This document shows, piece by piece, positions 34,238 through 42,713 of a stretch of 64,000 bases of DNA; position 1 is the stretch's first letter, and each line of letters opens with the position of its first letter. The stretch is taken from positions 28,917 through 92,916 of the forward strand of contig DVLE01000046.1 of the NCBI GenBank assembly GCA_018715645.1, in the 5' to 3' direction. The notes under the pieces were generated by a model, which searched no databases, was not told the DNA's origin, and worked only from the letters and a program-made list of their open reading frames with translations. The translations under genes were made by a program, and so were the position numbers. Source of the stretch: Candidatus Merdisoma merdipullorum. Lineage in GTDB: Bacteria > Bacillota > Clostridia > Lachnospirales > Lachnospiraceae.

Positions 34238-35698
34238 ATGGAGTATCAGATTACAGGCTACCAGCCTGAAAAATTGTTTCATTTTTTTGAGGAGATCAGC
34301 GCGATTCCCAGAGGATCCGGCAATGAAAAGGGAATCAGTGATTATCTCGTGACTTTTGCGAAGAGGAGAGGTCTCTGGGTACATCAGGATGAAGCGTGGA
34401 ACGTCATCATCAAAAAAGCGGGAAGTCCGGGAGCGGAAGATCGCGAACCCGTTATGCTTCAGGGACACATCGACATGGTCTGCGAAAAGCTGGCGGGAGT
34501 AGAACATGATTTTACAAAAGAGGGGCTCAAGCTGCTGGTAAAGGATGGAGTGCTGACTGCGGATGGAACGACTCTTGGGGCCGACAATGGCGTTGCGGTC
34601 GCCCTGATGCTTATGGTACTGGATGACGAGGAAATTATACACCCTCCGGTGGAGTGTGTCTTTACCACGGAGGAGGAAGTGGGGCTGAATGGCGCCACAG
34701 CTCTGGATAAATCTTTGATCGACGCGCGCATTATGATTAATATGGACTCCGAGGAGGAAGGCGTGGGGACGGTAAGCTGCGCCGGCGGACTGCGGGTTGA
34801 GTGCGCAAGGCCGGTGAAAAGAGAGACGGCAGGGGGAACGCTGATCGAGCTTGAGATCACGGGACTAAAAGGCGGTCACTCCGGAATGGACATTGACAAG
34901 GAACGGCAGAACGCGAATCGCCTTATGGCCAGAGTCGTATGGCAGCTTTTAAAGAATACGGAAGGTAAACTGGTTGATTTTTCGGGCGGCAATAAGGACA
35001 ACGCGATTCCCAGAGAGTGCCGCGCCTCGCTGATCTATGCGGATCCCGCAGAAGCCGGAAAGGCGGAAGAGCTGGCGCGCAGACTGGCGGATGTGCTGGC
35101 GTCGGAGATTGTTCCGTACGAGGAAAATTTCGTATGCCGGGTGAAAACTGAAGAAAACAGGACGGCCGCGTCAGTGCCGGCGGAGGATGCAAAAGCCTTT
35201 GTGACGGCCATGTACCTGGCGCCGAACGGAGTTCAGAGCCGCAATATGAAGATGGATGGCTTTGTGGTCACTTCCGTCAATATGGGCGTGGTTCGCGCGG
35301 AAGAGGAGAGGCTGGTTCTCGTGTTCTCTCCGCGTTCTTCCGTGGCTTCTCTCCAGGAGGAGATGAAAGAACGCCTGCACCTTCTGGCGGATACCTTTGG
35401 CTTCACATTTACCAGCAGCGGAGAGTATCCTGGCTGGAGCTACAAGGAGGATTCAAAGATACGGGAAGTCTTTCTGGAGAGTTACCGGGCGCTGTTCGGC
35501 AAGGAGATGAAAATGGAAGCAATCCATGCCGGACTGGAATGCGGACTTTTCTCTGATGCCCTGCCCGGACTGGACGCGATTGCGGTAGGACCGACTCTGT
35601 ATCATGTCCATACGCCGGAGGAAAATCTTCCGCTTGATTCCTTTGAGCGGTTTTATAAGCTGCTGAAAGATGTGCTGAGAAGGCTGGCAGAGGGATAA
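34238..35698 (+). CDS. pepD: Aminoacyl-histidine dipeptidase (M20 family, PepD)
   Basis: A 486-aa zinc dipeptidase that hydrolyses Xaa-His and other dipeptides in the cytoplasm. Metal-site motifs: GHIDMVCEK, LGADNGVAVA, TTEEEVGLNGA, and the C-terminal HAGLECGLFS and YHVHTPEENL. The dimer/lid domain begins at GLKGGHSGMDI. GAAAGGAAAGGA precedes ATG 34238. A 20-bp terminator follows. Confidence 0.92.
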   Translation: MEYQITGYQPEKLFHFFEEISAIPRGSGNEKGISDYLVTFAKRRGLWVHQDEAWNVIIKKAGSPGAEDREPVMLQGHIDMVCEKLAGVEHDFTKEGLKLLVKDGVLTADGTTLGADNGVAVALMLMVLDDEEIIHPPVECVFTTEEEVGLNGATALDKSLIDARIMINMDSEEEGVGTVSCAGGLRVECARPVKRETAGGTLIELEITGLKGGHSGMDIDKERQNANRLMARVVWQLLKNTEGKLVDFSGGNKDNAIPRECRASLIYADPAEAGKAEELARRLADVLASEIVPYEENFVCRVKTEENRTAASVPAEDAKAFVTAMYLAPNGVQSRNMKMDGFVVTSVNMGVVRAEEERLVLVFSPRSSVASLQEEMKERLHLLADTFGFTFTSSGEYPGWSYKEDSKIREVFLESYRALFGKEMKMEAIHAGLECGLFSDALPGLDAIAVGPTLYHVHTPEENLPLDSFERFYKLLKDVLRRLAEG

Positions 35699-35760
35699 AA
35701 AACTGTCGGACAGCTTAAGGAACGGATTTCCGAACATTAAGCTGTCCGACAGTTTTATTT
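35699..35760. terminator. Bidirectional terminator between pepD and the OPT operon
   Basis: A perfect 20-bp stem (35699-35718 with 35737-35756) flanked by A- and T-runs, placed between convergent genes; it can serve both strands. Confidence 0.92.
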
Positions 35761-36111
35761 TCGATACCGGTAACGTATTTTTCCGTTTTCCCTTTCCTCT
35801 GTGATGAGCTTTTGCTTCAGCATGTAAGGGAGGAGGGAGTCCAGAAAAGCTTTTGGATCTGTCACCGCGATCTGTTCTCTGCCAAAAGGAAGCTTTGCGG
35901 TCAGATCTTTTACCGCGGGTTCCAGCTCGGAGCGGGACAGAGGCCCGTTTTTGCGTAAGGTCCTGCGGATTTTCGCCACTCCCTTGGAAGAGAGCAGGTT
36001 GGACAGATCCTGTTTCTGCCGCATGGACCGCCACAGCCCCCATCCGTAGATGAGAGCCGTGACTGCCGCGAACAGAAGAACGTACGGGATGTAATGAAGT
36101 ATCTGCGTCAT
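35755..36111 (-). CDS. Hypothetical single-pass membrane protein in the OPT operon
   Basis: A 118-aa protein of unknown function. One N-terminal helix (YVLLFAAVTALIYGWGLW) is followed by a basic, helical soluble part with RKNGPLSRSELEPAVKDL and LLPYMLKQKLITEE, which has a winged-helix-like rhythm. It overlaps the upstream PqqD-type gene by 4 bp and is the last gene of the operon, so it probably works with the transporter. Confidence 0.75.
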   Translation of the reverse strand: MTQILHYIPYVLLFAAVTALIYGWGLWRSMRQKQDLSNLLSSKGVAKIRRTLRKNGPLSRSELEPAVKDLTAKLPFGREQIAVTDPKAFLDSLLPYMLKQKLITEERENGKIRYRYRK

Positions 36112-36455
36112 TTTTCTCCTTTCCAGCGGATCAGGTGGTTGTCGCGAAGAATTTCCAGAAATTTAATGAGTCTGGAGAGTGATTTTTCCATTTTCGGAAA
36201 TCTGGCGTCCAGCTCTTTTGAGAGCTGATGCACGTTTTTGATGTCGTCGATGGCCAGCCAGACGAAGCTGCCGTAGTCGTCTAACTGGATGTCACTTACC
36301 CTGGGCCGGTGAAAAAACTTCTGCGCGATGCGGTGATAGAATCCTTTCCACTCAATGAAAAGGGTTACTTGGCCGCCATCGTCTGTCTGATATTCAATAT
36401 CCGGGTTTTTTATCGGTACAAAATCCAGATAATTCCGTTTGTTCTTATCTTTCAT
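36108..36455 (-). CDS. PqqD-family protein
   Basis: A 115-aa protein. The pattern LDFVPIKNPD, FYHRIAQKFFHRPRVSDIQLDDYGSFVW and the C-terminal FLEILRDNHLI match the PqqD/RRE-like fold that binds peptides for modification. No PQQ genes or radical SAM enzyme are present. It starts 3 bp after the OPT gene, so a role linked to peptide transport is an inference from position. Confidence 0.78.
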   Translation of the reverse strand: MKDKNKRNYLDFVPIKNPDIEYQTDDGGQVTLFIEWKGFYHRIAQKFFHRPRVSDIQLDDYGSFVWLAIDDIKNVHQLSKELDARFPKMEKSLSRLIKFLEILRDNHLIRWKGEK

Positions 36456-36458
36456 GCG

Positions 36459-38327
36459 TTATTTTTCCTTTTTCATACACTGCCTGTACAGAATAAACAG
36501 GAGGAGAAGGAAGATGATAAGGCTTACAGGCTGCGGCAGTGAGAAGCCTAAGTCGGTGTTTACATTAAGGACAGTCAGGACTGCCAGCAGAATACCGATA
36601 ATGCCTTCTCCCGCGATAAGTCCGGAAGTAAAGAGGACGCCGCGGTCTGTACGTTCCTTTTTCTCTTTGTCTGTGCCTTTGATGCGCTCTACAATAAAGC
36701 GGACAGCGCCGCCGGCCATAATGCCTGCGCTCAGGCTGAAGGGCAGATACATACCTACCGCAAAAGGCATCACCGGAATCTTCAGAATTTCCACTGCGAC
36801 AGCGATAAATACTCCGGTCAGGATCAGTCCCCACGGAAGCTCCGCGTTCATAATGCCCTCCACAAGCATCTTCATCATGGTTGCCTGAGCAGCCGGAAGC
36901 GCCTTTGTTCCGTATCCCCATGCTTCATTGAGCAGATAGAGAACAAAACCTACGGAAAGAGCGGATACAACGACTCCGAGAAGCTCTCCGATCTGCTGCT
37001 TTTTCGGAGTGGCTCCTACGATAAATCCGGACTTCAGATCCTGAGAGGTATCTCCGGCGATGGCGGCTACGATACAGATGATGCCGCCGATGGCGACAGC
37101 GCCGACCATGCCTGTAGTTCCTGTGGTTCCAGTAGCCTTCAGTACCAGTGTGGCGATGATAAGCGTCGCGATGGCCATACCGGATACCGGGTTATTGGAG
37201 GAGCCGATGAGTCCCACCATACGGGAGGAAACAGAGGCAAAGAAGAAGCCGAAAATTACAACGATCAGGGCTCCGATAGGATTTACCGGGAAAGTCGGAA
37301 CAAGCCAGATCAGGACTGCGATTACTACAATGGTGCCAAGCAGAAGCGGCATCGGAAGATCCTGCTCTGTACGAAGGGTGCTGCCAGTGTGCTTTTTGGA
37401 CATGCTGGCCATCGCCTGCTTGAAAGTACGGATAATCAGCGGGAAAGTCTTGATAAGGCTTATCATACCTCCGGCCGCTACAGCACCGGCGCCGATGTAC
37501 TTGATGTAGTTGCCCCACAGATCGCCGGGAGCCATAGAAGAAATTGGCTTTGTACCTGGGAAGATGACAGCGTCGCCGCCAAACAAAGCGATGAGCGGCA
37601 TCAGAACAAACCAGCTTAAAGTACCGCCGGCAAACATATAGCTCGCGATCTTCGGTCCGCAGATAAAGCCCACGCCTGCCAGAGAGGGAAGTACCTGGAT
37701 TCCGATCTGGGAACCGGCGTAGCCCTTAAACGCATAGCCGATTTCGCTGGGGAAAACCTTCAGTCCGTCTGCCACAAATTTGTAGAAAGCAGCGAGGCCG
37801 AGGCCCTTGAATACGGTACCTGCTTTTGCCCCCCCTTCTTCGCCTGCCAGAAGTACCTCAGCACAGGCAGTTCCCTCCGGGAACGGAAGGGTTCCGTGTT
37901 CCTCCACGATCAGCGCCTGACGAAGCGGAACCATGAAACATACGCCGAGGACGCCGCCGAACAAAGCGATAAGGAAAATCGTCATGATACTTGGAAATGC
38001 GATTTTTCCCTCCTCGGCCCACAAGAATAATGCAGGAAGCGTAAAGATTGCTCCTGCGGCAAGAGATTCACCGGCTGAACCGATGGTCTGGACCATGTTG
38101 TTCTCAAGAATGGAATCCCTGCGAAGAATTACACGGATGATTCCCATGGAGATAACGGCTGCGGGAATGGAAGCGGAGACTGTCATGCCGACAATCAGCC
38201 CCAGATAGGCATTCGCAGCGCCGAATACAACCGCAAGAATCAGACCGATGAGAACAGATGTGACCGTAAACTCCGGCACGATTTTATCGGCCGGAATGTA
38301 CGGCTTAAATTCTGAGTTCTTGTCCAT
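36459..38327 (-). CDS. OPT-family oligopeptide transporter
   Basis: A 622-aa membrane transporter with about 14-16 hydrophobic segments. The N-terminal PEFTVTSVLIGLILAVVFGAANAYLGL, TIGSAGESLAAGAIFTLPALF and the conserved LPFPEGTACAEVLLAGEEGG are diagnostic for the OPT family (di/oligopeptides or metal chelates). First gene of a three-gene leftward operon. AAAGGAA lies 11 bp before the ATG. Confidence 0.92.
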   Translation of the reverse strand: MDKNSEFKPYIPADKIVPEFTVTSVLIGLILAVVFGAANAYLGLIVGMTVSASIPAAVISMGIIRVILRRDSILENNMVQTIGSAGESLAAGAIFTLPALFLWAEEGKIAFPSIMTIFLIALFGGVLGVCFMVPLRQALIVEEHGTLPFPEGTACAEVLLAGEEGGAKAGTVFKGLGLAAFYKFVADGLKVFPSEIGYAFKGYAGSQIGIQVLPSLAGVGFICGPKIASYMFAGGTLSWFVLMPLIALFGGDAVIFPGTKPISSMAPGDLWGNYIKYIGAGAVAAGGMISLIKTFPLIIRTFKQAMASMSKKHTGSTLRTEQDLPMPLLLGTIVVIAVLIWLVPTFPVNPIGALIVVIFGFFFASVSSRMVGLIGSSNNPVSGMAIATLIIATLVLKATGTTGTTGMVGAVAIGGIICIVAAIAGDTSQDLKSGFIVGATPKKQQIGELLGVVVSALSVGFVLYLLNEAWGYGTKALPAAQATMMKMLVEGIMNAELPWGLILTGVFIAVAVEILKIPVMPFAVGMYLPFSLSAGIMAGGAVRFIVERIKGTDKEKKERTDRGVLFTSGLIAGEGIIGILLAVLTVLNVNTDLGFSLPQPVSLIIFLLLLFILYRQCMKKEK

Positions 38328-38384
38328 TGAATTTTTTTCCTTTCTTTCGTTTTTTCCGAAATATTTTCTGACGCGACAAAAAAG

Positions 38385-38390
38385 ATTATA
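38385..38390 (-). promoter_or_regulatory. -10 element of the OPT operon
   Basis: TATAAT on the minus strand, 58 bp upstream of the OPT start codon, with only a weak TTTCTT -35. Confidence 0.5.
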
Positions 38391-38573
38391 TCATTCCTGT
38401 AAAATAAAAGAAAGCAGAAAATACAGAAAGATGGCAAAAATAAGAGAAAAACCGGCTCATGTTATGGGTTGTGAGAAGAATGCGGTATGGACTTTGCAGG
38501 AAGATTGTGTTAATATAAAACGCGAGTCTTATGTCACAGACAGAATGTTCTTTTATGTATGAAGGAGGATTTT

Positions 38574-39422
38574 ATGAATCAGAAGTCAACCGGGCTGAGT
38601 CCGGCCCAGTTTGTTTTTCGCATTTTACAGGGAGCTTTGATCGGCCTAGGAGCCGTATTGCCCGGCATCTCCGGCGGTGTTCTGGGTGTGATCTTCGGCG
38701 TGTATAAGCCTATCATGGAGCTGATTTCTCATCCCTTTGCCAATTTCAAAACTCATGTGCCGAAGCTGATTCCGGTATTTATCGGCGGTATCATCGGCTT
38801 TCTGGGAATTGCCAATCTGCTGGCTTTTTTCCTTGAAAAGTATCCGGATCCGTCCGTGTGCCTGTTTATCGGTCTGATTGTGGGAATGCTTCCCTCTTTG
38901 TTCCGGGAGGCCGGCGAGCAGGGTAGAAGCAAGGGATCGTTTATTTCCCTGTTTGTCTGCATGATCGTAATCTTTGTACTTTTGAACGCGCTGAATATGG
39001 CGTCGGTGACGATTGAGCCGAATTTCTTCTGGTATCTGTTCTGCGGCTTCTGCCTCGCGCTGAGTATCATAGCTCCGGGCATGAGCTTTTCCACGCTTCT
39101 GATGCCTCTTGGATTGTATACGCCGTTTATCGATGGAATCGGACATCTGGACTTTTCCGTTCTGATTCCCGGCGGAATCGGAGCCCTGCTTACGGTGATT
39201 ATTTTGGCGAAAGCCATCAACGCCCTGTTTACAAATCACTATTCTGTTGCTTTCCATGGAATTATCGGAATCGTCATTGCGGCTACTGTTATGATCATTC
39301 CGTTCTCTGGCTTTGCGGCTTCCGCACAGCAGGCTGTGGTGAATGGGGTATGTATCGCTGTGGGAATCGTGCTCGCTCTGCTTCTTGACAAGTTTAACAG
39401 TCGCGTAGAGGTGAAGGCGTAG
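38574..39422 (+). CDS. popT: DUF368 polyprenyl-phosphate transporter
   Basis: A 282-aa membrane protein with about eight helices. LIGLGAVLPGISGGVLGVIFGVYKPIMELI and the second repeat LSIIAPGMSFSTLLMPLGLYTPFIDGI are the twin DUF368 signatures. The family recycles undecaprenyl phosphate across the membrane for cell-wall synthesis. AAGGAGG at 38562-38568 marks ATG 38574; ATG 38559 would put the ribosome site inside the gene. Its place beside a cell-envelope stress transporter is suggestive. Confidence 0.87.
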   Translation: MNQKSTGLSPAQFVFRILQGALIGLGAVLPGISGGVLGVIFGVYKPIMELISHPFANFKTHVPKLIPVFIGGIIGFLGIANLLAFFLEKYPDPSVCLFIGLIVGMLPSLFREAGEQGRSKGSFISLFVCMIVIFVLLNALNMASVTIEPNFFWYLFCGFCLALSIIAPGMSFSTLLMPLGLYTPFIDGIGHLDFSVLIPGGIGALLTVIILAKAINALFTNHYSVAFHGIIGIVIAATVMIIPFSGFAASAQQAVVNGVCIAVGIVLALLLDKFNSRVEVKA

Positions 39423-39443
39423 GAAGAACGGCGGCAAAAGCGA

Positions 39444-39472
39444 TTGACAACCCTTTGAAAAATCAGTATTGT
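39444..39472 (+). promoter_or_regulatory. Strong promoter of a candidate small RNA
   Basis: TTGACA (39444-39449), exactly 17 bp, TATTGT (39467-39472), starting 22 bp after the popT stop. Confidence 0.75.
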
Positions 39473-39494
39473 ATTAGACGTAACACTTGATGAC

Positions 39495-39553
39495 ACCCTC
39501 AGTTGACAAGGACACACACGCCTCCAGCGGCTGTTTCCTTGTCAACTGAGGGT
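39495..39553. repeat. Perfect 18-bp inverted repeat
   Basis: ACCCTCAGTTGACAAGGA and its complement around a 23-nt loop. Each arm is a copy of a motif also found at 60091, 61985 and 63811. Confidence 0.85.
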
Positions 39554-39614
39554 ACGTTCCCTTGTTAAAAGGATTGCTGGCAGCAGCAGGCTTTGGCAAG
39601 GGAGCGTTTTTTTT
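39554..39614 (+). terminator. Terminator of the candidate small RNA
   Basis: ACGTTCCCTTG pairs with CAAGGGAGCGT (one G.T) with a structured 32-nt loop, followed by eight T (39607-39614). Confidence 0.85.
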
Positions 39615-39653
39615 ATGCGCGAAAAAGCGCGCGGACAGAATTTCCTCTGAAAC

Positions 39654-39707
39654 TTAAGGTAAACGTAAGGCAGACTTCATACGGCTGTAAGCCGGAAGCC
39701 TTATACT
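39654..39707 (+). promoter_or_regulatory. Promoter and TTAAGG box of the ABC operon
   Basis: TTAAGG-TAAAC-GTAAGG at 39654-39670, the same 11-bp direct repeat as at 34110-34126, lies 31 bp upstream of a TATACT -10 (39702-39707). No good -35 exists, and a small CGGCT/AGCCG dyad (39682-39694) fills the spacer. This is what a promoter needing an OmpR-type activator looks like. Confidence 0.65.
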
Positions 39708-39795
39708 GATTTTGACGTCAGGGTATGGAGTGCGGCGGCACAAAGCGGCCGTCTCTTGTATGCTGACGCCATTATCAATACGAGGAGGAACAGGC

Positions 39796-40710
39796 ATGAA
39801 GTATATTGTGGAGACAAGGGGTTTAAGCAAAAGCTACGGAAATAAACAGGTGGTAAACAATGTGAATCTGAAAGTTCCGAAGGGATGCGTCTATGGTTTT
39901 ATGGGACCCAACGGGGCCGGAAAGAGTACCACGCTGAAAATGCTGCTGGGACTGGTGAAAGCGGGCGGAGGAACGGCTCTGATTGATGGCAGGGAGATGA
40001 ATCAGAAGAACAGGCTGGAGATTCTGAAGGAAACAGGCTCCCTTATCGAGTCCCCATCCTATTACGGACATCTGACAGGACGTGAGAATCTGGAAATTGT
40101 CCGAACGCTTAAGAATGCGCCGGAAAAAGAGGTGGAGCAGGTATTAAAGCTGGTGCGTATGGAGAGACAGCAGGATAAGAAGACGAAGGAATACTCCCTG
40201 GGAATGAAACAAAGACTTGGACTGGCAGCCGCCCTTATCGGAAAGCCTCAGCTTCTGCTCCTTGACGAGCCGACGAACGGCCTCGATCCTTCAGGAATCC
40301 AGGAGATTCGGGAGCTGATCTGTGAATTGCCGAAAAGAACGGGAATGACGGTTCTGGTGTCCAGCCATCTTTTAAGCGAGATGGATCAGATGGCCGATTA
40401 TGTGGGGATCATAAACCACGGGCAGCTCATCTTTCAGGATAAGCTGGAAGCTCTCCATGAGCACAGCAAGAGTAAGCTGCTTCTGCGCGTTATGAACCGG
40501 ACGGCGGCTCTTAAAATCTTAGAGAACAGCGGAACAGAAGGACGGGTGACGGAGGAAGGGATTCTGATTCCCAGTCTTTCTGACGACCAGGCGGCGAATC
40601 TTGTGTCCGCTCTTGCGGCAGGAGGAGCCGGGCTTTATCGGGTAGAAGAACGCCAGAAAAGCCTGGAGGACATTTTCTTAAGCCTGACGGGAAGGAGGGC
40701 GAGTCTGTGA
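39796..40710 (+). CDS. Lantibiotic-protection-type ABC transporter, ATPase
   Basis: A 304-aa ABC ATPase of the LanF/BcrA group. Walker A GPNGAGKST, the signature YSLGMKQRLGLA, Walker B LLLLDEPTNGLDPSG and the H-loop VLVSSHLLSEM are complete; a C-terminal extension of about 80 aa is typical. GAGGAGGAA directs ATG 39796. Two permease genes follow. Such transporters remove nisin-like peptides or bacitracin from the membrane. Confidence 0.9.
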   Translation: MKYIVETRGLSKSYGNKQVVNNVNLKVPKGCVYGFMGPNGAGKSTTLKMLLGLVKAGGGTALIDGREMNQKNRLEILKETGSLIESPSYYGHLTGRENLEIVRTLKNAPEKEVEQVLKLVRMERQQDKKTKEYSLGMKQRLGLAAALIGKPQLLLLDEPTNGLDPSGIQEIRELICELPKRTGMTVLVSSHLLSEMDQMADYVGIINHGQLIFQDKLEALHEHSKSKLLLRVMNRTAALKILENSGTEGRVTEEGILIPSLSDDQAANLVSALAAGGAGLYRVEERQKSLEDIFLSLTGRRASL

Positions 40711-41468
40711 TGATGCGGGAATGGAAAACAGAATGGATGAAGCTGCGCCGCAGAAAGGCGGGACTTTTGCTTCTCGCGTTTCTGGGCTTTACGGCGCTGT
40801 GGTGCGCCTGGATTCTGTCAGACGCGGATGCCGGGGACCTGCTGGACGGATACCGCTGGATCTTTTCCAATCTGTCGATGATTAACACGATTCTTTTGCC
40901 GACGATGCTGTCTATGCTGGCGAGCAGGCTTTGCGATATGGAGATCAAGGGAAATACCCTGAAGCTTCTCTGTACTATGGAGAAAAAGGGACGCCTCTTT
41001 GACATGAAGCTTCTGACGGGTGGTCTGTACCTGATTCTCTATGTCGGAGCGGAGCTTGTACTTTTGTTTCTGGGCGGCGTGGCCCTGGGATTTGGCGAAC
41101 CGATGCAGCCTCGCCACATTCTGTATTTCCTGATTCAGAATGTGACGGTAAGCCTGGTGATTTATCTTCTGCAGGTCATGTTGTCTTTTCGATTTGAGAA
41201 TCAGATCATTCCGCTGGCGGCAGGAATTTTCGGTTCCTTTATCGGGCTGTTTTCCTGGTTCTTTTCCGCAGACAGTCTGTTCCGGTGGATCTTTGTCTGG
41301 GGATATTATTCTCTCCTGCACTTTATAGGAAGCAACTGGGATGAGAAAACCAGAGTGATAAGCTTTTACGATACGGAGCCGGACTGGGGGGCCCTGGCGC
41401 TTGTCTTGGCTTTATTGATCGGCGGCTATCTGCTGGGGAAATATCTGTTTATAAGAAAGGAGATCTAA
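40710..41468 (+). CDS. Lantibiotic-protection-type ABC transporter permease 1 (LanE/MutE-like)
   Basis: A 252-aa membrane protein with six hydrophobic helices and an N-terminal basic WKTEWMKLRRRK, as in LanE/EpiE permeases. Its start overlaps the ATPase stop; GGAAGGAGGG lies upstream of ATG 40710 (ATG 40713 is also possible). It pairs with the next gene to form the channel. Confidence 0.83.
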   Translation: MMREWKTEWMKLRRRKAGLLLLAFLGFTALWCAWILSDADAGDLLDGYRWIFSNLSMINTILLPTMLSMLASRLCDMEIKGNTLKLLCTMEKKGRLFDMKLLTGGLYLILYVGAELVLLFLGGVALGFGEPMQPRHILYFLIQNVTVSLVIYLLQVMLSFRFENQIIPLAAGIFGSFIGLFSWFFSADSLFRWIFVWGYYSLLHFIGSNWDEKTRVISFYDTEPDWGALALVLALLIGGYLLGKYLFIRKEI

Positions 41469-41471
41469 GTA

Positions 41472-42200
41472 ATGCTTTTGGCCTGTGTAAAGACAGAACA
41501 AAAAAAGCTGCGTCATTCTCATCTTTGGGCGGCTTTTCTGGTGATTCCTCTGCTTCCGACCATTATGGGAGCGGCCAATTATCTGAATAATCTGGGATTA
41601 TTAAAATCAGAATGGTATTCGCTGTGGACGCAGCATTCCCTGTTTTATGCGAATTTTTTCTATGCGCCTTTGATTGCCCTGTACTGTTCTTACATCTGGA
41701 GGGTGGAACATCTGAATAATAACTGGAATCACCTGATGACGATGCCTGTTCCGGCCGCCGATGTCTTTTTATCCAAGCTGATTTTAGCCTTGCGCTGTAC
41801 GGTTATTTTACAGTTCTGGATGTGGGCGCTTTTTCTGATAGCGGGAAAGGCGGTAGGGCTGCCTGGCTTACCGGAGTTTCAGATTCTGATATGGCTTCTT
41901 CGGGGAAGTCTTGGAGCTCTGGCCATTACATCTTTACAGCTGGTGCTTTCCATGATTATCCGAAGCTTTGCCGTTCCGATCGCTTTGGCTTTGCTCGGAA
42001 GCGTGGCAGGGCTTCTGGCCAGCAACGGCGGCTTCGGACTGTTCTGGCCTTACTCGCTGATGCTTATGGGCATGAACGCGAATAAAACGGAGGATATGGT
42101 GTCCAGTTCCCTCGGCTTTGGAATCAGTACGCTGTGCTTTTTACTGCTGTTTACCGGGGTTGGAATCCTGTGGCTTAGGAAAAAGGATATTCGTTCTTGA
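41472..42200 (+). CDS. Lantibiotic-protection-type ABC transporter permease 2 (LanG/MutG-like)
   Basis: A 242-aa six-helix permease. KTEQKKLRHSHLWAAFLVIPLLPTIMGAANY and the AENxxNNWNHLMTMPV-like motif (here VEHLNNNWNHLMTMPV) are typical of the LanE/G superfamily. It starts 3 bp after the first permease with AAAGGAGA. Last gene of the operon; ssrA follows with its own promoter. Confidence 0.85.
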   Translation: MLLACVKTEQKKLRHSHLWAAFLVIPLLPTIMGAANYLNNLGLLKSEWYSLWTQHSLFYANFFYAPLIALYCSYIWRVEHLNNNWNHLMTMPVPAADVFLSKLILALRCTVILQFWMWALFLIAGKAVGLPGLPEFQILIWLLRGSLGALAITSLQLVLSMIIRSFAVPIALALLGSVAGLLASNGGFGLFWPYSLMLMGMNANKTEDMVSSSLGFGISTLCFLLLFTGVGILWLRKKDIRS

Positions 42201-42218
42201 AAAATTACGGAAAATCGC

Positions 42219-42247
42219 TTGCAAAAATGCAGAGCCGGAGCTATACT
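42219..42247 (+). promoter_or_regulatory. Promoter of ssrA
   Basis: TTGCAA (42219-42224), 17 bp, TATACT (42242-42247), 37 bp before the RNA 5' end. Confidence 0.75.
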
Positions 42248-42284
42248 ATTATAGCATACAGATGCCCCAAAAGGGCGAATACCA

Positions 42285-42621
42285 GGGCTTGTACTGGTTT
42301 CGACGGGGGCCTCGAAGCTGGTGAAGCTATCCGCAGGCGATGCGTCAAATTGCAAACCTAAATATAAACGCTGAAGATAATTTAGCATACGCTGCCTAAT
42401 GGCGGCTGTCGGCCTTAGGGCACCTGCACCTTAAGAGTCCGGCATCGACGATGCAGGAAACGACATGCGTTAAGCTTTGCGCGCATGGGCGTATCATGAA
42501 GCTACTGAAGCTGCCAGGGTGTCAGCTCCCGGACAGCGGAGGGAATGTCAAATAACTGACTATGATAGTAGAAGAACAGGGAACAGGCTTTCGGACAGGG
42601 GTTCGATTCCCCTCAGGTCCA
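42285..42621 (+). ncRNA. ssrA: Transfer-messenger RNA (tmRNA)
   Basis: The 5' part GGGCTTGTACTGGTTTCGACGGGG and the 3' tRNA-like end with GGGGTTCGATTCCCC are diagnostic. GGGCUUG at 42285-42291 pairs with CAGGUCC at 42614-42620 to form the acceptor stem. CCA is not encoded. The tag frame at 42352-42399 reads ANLNINAEDNLAYAA then TAA. RNase R and SmpB, its partners, are also encoded in this window. Confidence 0.97.
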
Positions 42622-42634
42622 TAAATGAAAGAAG

Positions 42635-42690
42635 AAACACGGAGCTTTTGGAAGTTGTTTTGAAAATACAAAAGCCCCGTGTTTTCTTTT
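42635..42690 (+). terminator. Terminator of ssrA
   Basis: AAACACGGAGCTTTTG (42635-42650) pairs with CAAAAGCCCCGTGTTT (42669-42684), one mismatch, followed by TCTTTTC. Confidence 0.85.
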
Positions 42691-42713
42691 CAGGAGTTGG
42701 AGGACAGGAAAGG

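Larger units (their letters stand above)
39479..39614 (+). ncRNA. Candidate small RNA or attenuated leader
   Basis: A strong promoter is followed by about 136 nt without an open frame. It contains a perfect 18-bp hairpin (39495-39512 with 39536-39553) and then an 11-bp terminator stem with eight T. It could be an independent sRNA, or a leader of the ABC operon that normally stops at 39614. No Rfam family is recognised. Confidence 0.55.

Noticed and set aside
42477..42713. Extended N-terminus of the MBL-fold hydrolase
   Set aside because: The frame lies over tmRNA and its terminator; ATG 42714 has a ribosome site and starts the conserved domain.
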